From positions 2,170,001 to 2,234,000 of the forward strand of contig JAUEDM010000001.1 of assembly GCA_033439685.1 (NCBI GenBank): DNA of 64,000 bases. Direction: 5' to 3'. Positions 57,193-64,000 of this stretch are shown here, one piece after another. Both the position numbers and the translations under genes were made by a program. The DNA comes from Apodospora peruviana. Lineage: Eukaryota; Ascomycota; Sordariomycetes; Sordariales; Lasiosphaeriaceae. Under the pieces are notes generated by a model. The model ran no database searches. It was not told where the DNA came from and saw nothing but the letters and a program-made list of their open reading frames with translations. The number at the start of each line of letters is the position of its first letter. Position 1 is the first letter of the stretch.

Positions 57193-57248
57193 AGGCGTGG
57201 AGTTTTTAGGAGTGAACCACAACTTACATTGACCAATTGCCCGAAGGC

Positions 57249-57909
57249 GAAAGTGTAATTTGACAATTTGCCCTATAAGGTCCCTGCGGTGGTGGTACTC
57301 TTCATCACGTAGTGAGCACAGGACACTTGCCCGCGTGCTCGCGCACAGGTACCAGGTGGCAGGTTCCCCTCAAATGACGAAAGAAGATATAAGGTTACTG
57401 GAGATAAAGGCAAAGATTGTTTCGCTCCTAAGAAATACAAATCAAGGCAGACAGAAACTTCAGTTCACAGCAGACATGTGAGAGAAATAGATAAGGGTAA
57501 AAAAAAATCTCTGCACCGGCCTGTCGCCCGGAATATGGAGGCGGCATGCGGCTGCTCTTATAGCTCCCCCAGACTGCCCCGGTTTCACTGGTTCGCCTAG
57601 CGGTGACGTGCCCTGTTTGTGCGGGGCTAAGCGTACCGACTCCGGCAAACCGTTAGGATTACCCCTCCATGCTCGGTTGAAGCAACAGTCAGGAAATTTA
57701 TTTTGGACCCCTCCATAAATGAGGTGACTTACTGCATTGAGCGTGTCAAGACTGACATATAAAGAAATACTCGTCCCAAGAAATTTGCTGATTGCGTGGG
57801 ATTAAACTCGTTCAAGCTGAACCTTCTCAGAACCCCACCAATCCCCTTTCACCGAGCCAGCTCCATCTTCACGAGGACCGTGACAACCACGACGAGGTTG
57901 TTATTTGCC
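57249..57909. other. Intergenic between U6 and the purine gene
   Basis: The two genes are divergent. Contains the U6 upstream elements and the purine-gene promoter. Sequence after 57780 is open in the frame of the purine gene but has no ATG before 57910. Confidence 0.55.
57271..57280 (-). promoter_or_regulatory. TATA-like element of U6
   Basis: Minus strand CCTTATAGGG, centred about 27 nt upstream of the inferred U6 5' end, the usual distance for a type 3-like U6 TATA box. Confidence 0.5.
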
Positions 57910-59861
57910 ATGGCTGCCCATCAGAGAATTGCCATTGTCTCGGTCTACGACAAAACGGGACTGTTGGATTTGGCCAAGGGCCTTGTTCAGCACAATGTCC
58001 GTATTCTCGCCTCGGGTGGGACGGCCAAGATGATCAGGGAATCTGGCTTTCCTGTTGAGTACGTATGCGAACCTTTTGACTAGTTCCTTATACATCGTCT
58101 GTTCTAGGAAATAGAAATCAGCGTTGTGATTAACATCATGTGTTTCGTGTCTTGTGCAGGGATATCTCCGCCATCACCAAGGCCCCCGAAATGCTCGCGG
58201 GCAGAGTCAAGACCCTCCACCCCGCCGTGCATGCCGGCATACTCGCCCGTGACCTGGCATCGGACGAGAAGGACCTCGCCGAGCAGAACATCGACAAGGT
58301 CGACTATGTCATCTGCAACCTGTACCCCTTCAAAGACACCGTGGCCAAGATCAACGTTACGGTCCCCGAAGCCGTCGAGGAGATCGACATCGGCGGTGTC
58401 ACCCTGATCCGAGCCGCCGCCAAGAACCACGCCCGCGTAACTATCCTCAGTGACCCCAACGACTACGCCGAATTCCTGAAAGAACTTGAGGCCGGCGAGG
58501 TCAAGGAACCCAGCCGGAAGCTCTACGCCCTCAAGGCCTTTGAGCACACGGCCGACTACGACAACGCCATCGCCGACTTCTTCCGCAAGCAGTATGCTTC
58601 TGACGGACTGCAGTACATCCCGCTCCGTTACGGCGCCAACCCGCACCAGAAGCCCGCCGCGGCCTACGTGCGCGAGGGCAACCTCCCCTTCAAGATCCTC
58701 GGCGGCGCGCCCGGCTACATCAACCTCCTCGATGCGCTCAACAGCTGGCCTCTCGTCAAAGAGCTCAAACAGGCCCTTGGCCTCCCGGCCGCTGCCAGCT
58801 TCAAGCATGTATCACCCGCCGGTGCCGCCATCGGCCAGCCCCTGGACGCCGACGAGCGCAAGGTCTACATGGTCGACGACATCACCGGTATCGAGAGCTC
58901 AGGGCTCGCCCAGGCGTACGCCCGCGCGCGAGGCGCCGATCGCATGAGCAGCTTCGGCGACATGATCGCGCTCAGCGACGTCGTCGACGTGCCCACCGCC
59001 AGCATTATTTCTAAAGAGGTGTCCGACGGCGTCGTGGCCCCCGGCTACGAGGAAGCGGCCCTGGCTATCCTGCGCAAGAAGAAGGGCGGCAAGTATCTGA
59101 TCCTGCAGATGGACCCCGAGTACGAGCCGAGCAAGAAGGAGAGCAGAACGGTTTACGGCGTAACCCTGACCCAGGGCCGCAACGACGTCGAGATCTCGCC
59201 CAAGTCTTTTACCACCGTCATCACGCCCAAGGATGGCAGTGCGTTGCCCGAGCATGCACAGCGCGATCTAACCGTCGCCACCATCGCGCTCAAGTACACG
59301 CAGAGCAACTCGGTCTGCTACGCCGTCCGTGGCCAGGTTATCGGCCTCGGCGCCGGCCAGCAGTCAAGAATTCATTGCACCCGACTCGCGGGTGACAAGG
59401 CCGACAACTGGTGGCTGCGCTTCCACCCGCGCGTGCTGGGTATCAAGTGGAAGAAGGGCACGAAGCGCCCGGACAAGAGCAATGCTATTGACTTGTTGGT
59501 CAGCGGCCAGCTGCCCAAGTCAGGAGCGGAGCGCGAGACATTTGAGGCTATGTTCGAGGAGGTGCCTGCTGCTTTCACGGAAGAGGAGAAGACTGAGTGG
59601 CTCGGCAAGCTGACGGACGTTTGCATCTCGAGTGATGCCTTTGTAAGTTTTGTCCCTTCCTGTCATTCCTGTCATCCAGAGTCAGATTATTAACGAAACA
59701 AACAGTTCCCTTTCACGGACAACGTCTACCGCGCCGCCCGCTCGGGGGTCAAGTACATGGCTGCGCCGAGTGGTAGCCAGAACGACGTGCCCGTGTTCGA
59801 GACGGCCGAGAAGTTGGGTATCACGTTTGTCGAGCAGAATATTCGGCTGTTCCACCACTAG
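57910..59861 (+). CDS. ADE17: Bifunctional AICAR transformylase/IMP cyclohydrolase (purH type)
   Basis: Exons 57910-58058, 58160-59642 and 59706-59861 with introns of 101 and 63 nt give 595 aa. The N-terminal MGS-like cyclohydrolase domain (about 1-200) has [33 protein letters not shown] and [20 protein letters not shown]. The C-terminal transformylase domain has [63 protein letters not shown] and [16 protein letters not shown], as in ATIC. The enzyme catalyses the last two steps of de novo IMP synthesis, formyl transfer from 10-formyl-THF to AICAR and ring closure to IMP, in the cytosol. The first exon ends GTTGA|GTACG and joins GGATATC to give [13 protein letters not shown], as in the family. 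Exon 3 supplies the conserved C-terminus. Yeast has two copies (ADE16/ADE17); the symbol is by homology and the organism may use another name. Confidence 0.95.
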
Positions 59862-60553
59862 ATTAGAGACAAGGAATATTAGACTTTTTCGTGTCGTACT
59901 TGTTTGAGGGGTTTACTCGGCTGGGACCTTTTTAGAAACTCGGACATCTGTTGGTGCTGCTGTTGATGATGATAATATTTCTATAAAGCTGAGTGAGAGA
60001 CTTCTCTCGCCATTCGGATGCTCACTATCTTCCTTGTTGTCATCTATCCAGCCATTCGCTGTACAAAATTAGTAGTTTTTTGATGATGTCACCGTCTCGA
60101 CGGGCAGATAGATTATCAGACATGGTAAACAAGAATGCATGGGGCTGGCTGTGCTGCTGAACGTCAAAGTTTGTCACACACGAAAAGGTTTGGGAGCAAG
60201 TGTTACCGAAACACGAAAAGTTGAACTGCTTTTCATGTCTTTTTGTCTTTCATCCTGCTGCTTGACTCATCGGCTGGTTCGTCTATCCTTTCTCCACTGA
60301 AATGGGAGAAGAACAAACAGCACGCTAGAAAAACTGGACATGTTGCAATGGCTTCGATCCATGAGATACAAGAATATCGAGCCAAATTGAGGCGGTCAAA
60401 TCCTCCTTTCAGGCATATCTCGTGGCTTCTTTTGCGCAAAGTCCATATGGCCTGTTCCTTTCACCATCATACACACGTGCTGACAAAAGAACATACCATC
60501 CAGGCTTCAACAGCCGAGTCCTAGGCAGATAGGTAGAGACTTTGACCACCACC
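59862..60553. other. Intergenic, convergent 3' regions
   Basis: Between the ends of the purine gene and the Cus2/Tat-SF1-type gene. No gene seen. Confidence 0.6.
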
Positions 60554-61983
60554 TTAGTCCTCGTCCTGATCGCCAGCGTCGCCACCACTCTTTGACTTCT
60601 GGAACTTCTCCTTACCCGTTGCGTAATAAGCCTTGACGACGCGCTTATCGAAATGGCGGCCGTGCATCTTGCGCACGCACGCCTCGGCAGCCTCTGGGCT
60701 CTGAAACTTGACTTTGACGATACCTTCCTCTTCCTGGTCATAGAGCACGATGTTGGTAACAGGGCCGAGCTTTTCGCATTCCTGTCTGATGTCGTCCTTG
60801 ATGTCAAGCAGAGCGGCCGGGTCTTCCTCCAGCTCCTCGAGGGTGAACATGTGCTGCAGGATGACGACCTTGCCGCTCTTGACCGGGGCCAGGTTGGGGA
60901 AAAGTTCTGCAATGTTTGAGGGCTCGTCGTCGTCCCAATCGGAGAGCTTGGCCTCAAGCTTCTGGGATTTCTTGATGATCTTCGCCTTGTCTTTGTTGGC
61001 GCGTTTGACGTCGGCACTATCGTTGCTACCGAACGTAGAGGTCTTTGGCTTGGCCTCGGCATCTTTGTTGCTATCGTAAACTGTTTTCTTGTAGCTAAGG
61101 TCCGCAGCCTCGACGCGGATCTTATCCGTGCCCATGCCGGAGCTGTTGTAGCGGAAGTAGTTCTCGTGGAGCAGCAAAATGGCCTGATCTACCGATTCCG
61201 GCTTGAAGAAGACAACAAGCGCGTCACCCTTGAAGTTTCCATTCTCATCCTTGTACAGCTTGATGCGAGGACGGCCGCTATCAATTTCCTCGGCGATAAC
61301 GCCACACTTCTTAGAGAAATGCGCGGCAACCTCCTCAACCGTGGTATCAAGTGGCAGGCCAGTGACATAGACAGCGCTGTTCTTCTTCGGCTGGTACTGC
61401 TTTGCCTTCTTCGTCTGCTTGGCGGAACGAGCGTGGTTGGAGTTATCCTGCGGGCGCGAACAAAAGAAAGCGGGGGCATTGGTTAGTTTCGGTTCCCCAC
61501 CGGATCTCGCGTGAGCATCCGGGGACTTTGTTCTTGAATATAGCAATGGTATGGTTTTACACTCATTATGGCAGGAGGGGGGCAAACTGGGGGTGATGTG
61601 GTACTCTAATAAATGATGGTGGTGATGGCGGCGTGGATCGGTATTTGCGAACTGCGAGCGGCCCAGCTACTTACCTCTTGGTCGTTGAAGAAGTCGTTCT
61701 TTCTCTTCTTGCCCTGCTGGGCGGATGCGCCGTAGCCGTCATCGTTGTGGTCGTCCTCGTTAACACCTGCCATCATGTAGCCCTTTTGCTGCTGCTCAAA
61801 GAGCTCCTCGTCGACGATGGGAATCCATCGCTTTAGGCCGTCATCGAACTCGTACTCGGTACCGTCCTCCTGGACGGCAATGTACTTGTTGTCAAGCTTC
61901 GAGTACGAGATGCGATCGTCGTCATTGAACTCATCGCGATTTGTTGGAAAAGTCCAGTATTCAGCCAGCTTTTCGTCCGCCAT
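60554..61983 (-). CDS. Cus2/Tat-SF1-type splicing factor with RRM and UHM domains
   Basis: Exons on the minus strand 61675-61983 and 60554-61447, separated by a 227-nt intron, give 400 aa. The N-terminus (MADEKLAEYWTFPTNRDEFN) is followed by a Tat-SF1-like short region and a basic patch (GKKRKND). RRM1 starts SAVYVTGLPLDTTVEEVAAH and runs to about residue 215 (GFDALVVFF-like segment is GNFKGDALVVFFKPESVD). A charged linker with DWDDDEP and SNIAELFPNL follows; then a second RRM with the U2AF homology motif (UHM): VVILQHMFTLEELEEDPAAL, VKVKFQSPEAAEACVRKMHG and the UHM Arg-x-Phe (RHF). UHMs bind tryptophan-containing ligand motifs of SF3b1. In yeast, Cus2 helps U2 snRNA fold and join SF3; mammalian Tat-SF1 has the same partner. 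The C-terminus is Gly/Asp/Glu-rich. Confidence 0.9.
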
Positions 61984-62484
61984 TTTGACTGACCGAGAGT
62001 TTCGAATGTCTGCTTTCCAGAGTGCGGGTGCGGAATGCGTGATGTGCAAAAGGAAATGTGCCAGACAGAGTGCAGTTGTTGTGGTGCAGAGATGAAGTTG
62101 CGCACGGGACGCGGATATTTATTTAATGGGAGGGAGGGAGCTGGATAGCCTGAGAGGTGAGCTACAGTGAGTGCTACAAGGTCAGGAAGGAAGGCACGCG
62201 TTCAAATAGTGGGGTCTCTTCTCCCAAGCACCGTCTGTGCGTCATCCGACTACAGAGCTGAAGGTGACACAAGAACCTGGGAAGTGACTGTGTTCTGAAT
62301 CAGCAATCAGAGCCCTGGTTACTGGAGCTCGGGTTTATATTTTATTTGTATATGTGCATTACTTTCTTATTTCTTCTCCCTGTACTCTCTCTATAGCCGA
62401 GAGTAAGCCGATGCTTTAAGAGATATTTCGTATCTCCAGGGCATCTATCGAAATCGCAGAATATATCAATAATAGTCACCTCAT
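61984..62484. other. Intergenic
   Basis: Promoter of the Cus2/Tat-SF1-type gene and 3' region of RPN13. No gene seen. Confidence 0.55.
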
Positions 62485-63918
62485 CTAGTTCTTCTGCACC
62501 GTCTTCTTCACGCCCTCCACAAAAGCCTCGATCGCATCTCCGCCTCCCAGAGGCACCGTGCCACCTTGCACGTGGCCTCCGTTTTCCACCGCAATGCCCA
62601 AGGCCTCAGAGATGCTGGGAAGTCCGCCATCGCGGAGAGCCGCCGTAAGACTCGAAAGACTCTGGTTGAACTGGGGACTGCGGAGAACATTCTTAAGTAG
62701 CGCCCGCTTCTGTTCGGATGTCATCGCTTCCCGAGCAGCGGTCACGGATTCTGAGCTAGGCTCAGCTTCAATCTCACTGGCATTGGGGCCCCCTTGGGCA
62801 AGAACCAGCACCGTGGGTGGCAAAAAGTTCAGTAGGTTGTCGACGTATTCATCACTAGATGCCTCGAGCATCGGAATGGTGACCGGTGTCTCAAGCAGGT
62901 CATTCAGCAGCGGGTAAAGTTTTCCCTGTGCCTGACTTCGGCCTCCATCAAGAGGTGTTCCTTTAAGTGACTCGAGGAAGCTCTGCACAATAGCAGCTGC
63001 ATCGGCATTCGCATTCGCGCTCGCGCTGCCCAGAAATAAATGTTAGCATTTTCACCGATAATCAGGTCTTTAGTGAATGAAAAAAAAACGCTGTGCCATA
63101 TTCGCATTCTTCCATGCTGTTGCCTTGGCAACGTAAAGTCTAGTAAGTACATGAGGTTTTCAGGGCCTGCCTTTTGTCTGCGCCAAATTCCATTCGCTTT
63201 CCCGCAAGGCGTTTTGCAAAAAACAAAGAGACATCCCCATAGGTTATCTGACTGGGAGAAATCACCTACGCTCGCGCACCGTCTGCTCCTCCTTCTCGGG
63301 CGTCCTCGCCTTCTCTCCGGACATCACCGCCGGTGGCATCGGCACCAGCGCCTCCTGTGCTGTCCCCGTGGTGGTCGTTAGGGTCTCCGTGGCCTTCCAC
63401 GTCCTCCATAGTTTCGTCATCGTCGCCATCGCGGCGACTGCTGTCATCGTTGTTGTTACGGACCGAAGCAAGCTCGCGGTTAACGTCCGGGTTCTCGCCT
63501 TGCAAAAGTCTGTCGACAATGTCGCAAATCTTTCGATCGCGTGGGCTGAACCACGCCGGATCTCCGCTGCGGCCCTGGGGCTTCGACTGCAGCCAATACA
63601 GGTATCTCTGGGAGGATGATGTGAACTTCAAGGCGACGATGCGGCCGTTCGTTTTGGAGGAGGACTCGCTCGGGGTCTTGGTATCGTATGGGACAAAGTT
63701 GCCATCGCCAGGGACCATGATGAGATCCTGTTGAGGTTCATCCAAAGGCGCATCCCTGGATCGCCAGCAAAAGTGGACTAGTTCTATTTGATCGCATCAG
63801 CTCACGCCCTAGGCAAAAGCGCAGGTGTCGGTGGAGTCTCATGCCTACCATCTTCACTATAGAGATAGATGTAGCCGGGTGTATCTTGAGGCTTAACCTT
63901 GTAGGGCTTGGATGATGT
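62485..63918 (-). CDS. RPN13: Proteasome ubiquitin receptor Rpn13 (ADRM1), 5' end outside window
   Basis: Visible exons on the minus strand 63849-63918, 63270-63783 and 62485-63025; introns 65 and 244 nt; a further intron acceptor (TTTCCTCAG) with a GCTAAC branch precedes the first visible exon, so the start codon lies beyond the right edge. The pleckstrin-like PRU ubiquitin-binding domain is shown by TSSKPYKVKPQDTPGYIYLY, ELVHFCW, DLIMVPGDGNF and IVALKFTSSSQRYLYWLQSK. An acidic, Asp/Gly-rich linker follows (SSRRDGDDDETMEDVEG). The C-terminal DEUBAD domain, which binds the deubiquitinase Uch37, is seen as SEQKRALLKNVLRSPQFNQ, LTAALRDGGLPSISEALGI and EAFVEGVKKTVQKN. The protein binds Rpn2 in the 19S particle and captures polyubiquitin. 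In exon 2 the acceptor before AACTAGTCC restores the PRU motif SEDELVHFCW. Confidence 0.88.
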
Positions 63919-64000
63919 CTGAGGAAATACTGTTAGCATGAACGGATAAACATGGCAGACCAGGATAGCTGGGAGGAGAAGGCGAGGGAGGGTAAACGAA

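Larger units (their letters stand above)
57080..57248 (-). ncRNA. U6 spliceosomal snRNA, interrupted by a 68-nt intron
   Basis: On the minus strand, exon 1 (57228-57248) forms the 5' stem-loop GCC-TTCG-GGC and then AATTGGTCAAT. Exon 2 (57080-57159) starts TTGAAACGATACAGAGAAG and continues with GATTAGCATGGCCCCTGC and AAGGATGACACGC. These include the ACAGAGA box, the AGC catalytic triad and the internal stem-loop region. In other fungi GGTCAAT and TTGAAAC are directly joined; here they are separated by 68 nt (57160-57227) with GTAAGT donor, GCTAACA branch site and CACTATAG acceptor. Removing it restores the canonical sequence of about 101 nt. A TATA-like element is 27 nt upstream of the inferred start and a run of seven T ends the gene, so Pol III transcription is expected. 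U6 pairs with U4 and then U2 and the 5' splice site in the spliceosome. The 5' end is inferred to within a few bases. Confidence 0.93.

Noticed and set aside
63784..63848. Alternative acceptor ACTAG for the RPN13 intron, five bases inside the chosen exon boundary.
   Set aside because: Its use drops the Glu-Leu of the conserved ELVHFCW motif. The acceptor before AACTAG keeps the motif intact.

Overview
The window is nuclear DNA of a filamentous ascomycete, most probably a Sordariomycete. The evidence is many short introns (about 50 to 110 nt) with GTAAGT- or GTATGT-type donors and CTAAC- or CTGAC-like branch sites, typical fungal housekeeping proteins (Pex6 with a degenerate first ATPase domain, 14-3-3, Rpn13, a synaptojanin-like phosphatase), GC-rich coding sequence, and kilobase-scale intergenic gaps. 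The genus is inferred, not shown. There are no operons, phage genes, CRISPR arrays or intact transposons.

Layout. 0-5.3 kb: 3' part of a UBX/TUG-type protein, then five-exon ribosomal protein eL36 on the minus strand and a gene-poor stretch. 5.3-12.3 kb: a small secreted protein, a secreted class 3 lipase and a five-exon 14-3-3 gene. 12.3-17.8 kb: simple repeats and minisatellites, then a minus-strand repeat-protein locus whose frame is broken by a stop and several frameshifts. 19.8-28 kb: synaptojanin-like phosphoinositide phosphatase (minus) and Prp39 (plus). 28.2-28.6 kb: a 77-bp tandem array. 30.3-35.2 kb: cytochrome c peroxidase, the F1-ATPase chaperone Atp11 and an SH3BGR-like protein. 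35.9-36.5 kb: a decayed SAR1-like GTPase copy. 38.7-43.8 kb: a GPI-type wall protein and a cysteine-free secreted protein flanking a 4 kb gap. 45.6-56.5 kb: PEX6, a membrane-anchored ester lipase and a GH125 mannosidase. 57.1-57.25 kb: a U6 snRNA gene interrupted by an intron. 57.9-64 kb: ADE16/17-type purine enzyme, a Tat-SF1/Cus2-type splicing factor and Rpn13, which runs off the right edge.

Functional links. Genes are independent housekeeping units, but three serve splicing (Prp39 of U1 snRNP, the U6 snRNA, and a Cus2/Tat-SF1 homologue), two act in mitochondria (Ccp1, Atp11) and several act at membranes or the cell surface.

Most notable: (1) the U6 snRNA gene carries a 68-nt spliceosomal-type intron just upstream of the ACAGAGA box, with a B-box-like Pol III element inside the intron; (2) eL36 needs a 7-nt microexon and 14-3-3 an 8-nt microexon to restore conserved protein; (3) a SAR1 paralogue retains a GTPase-family intron position but has lost its P-loop and is frameshifted; (4) a repeat-protein locus with alternating acidic and basic modules appears to be decaying. 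All exon boundaries were read by eye from splice signals and protein-family conservation; no transcript data or database search was available.
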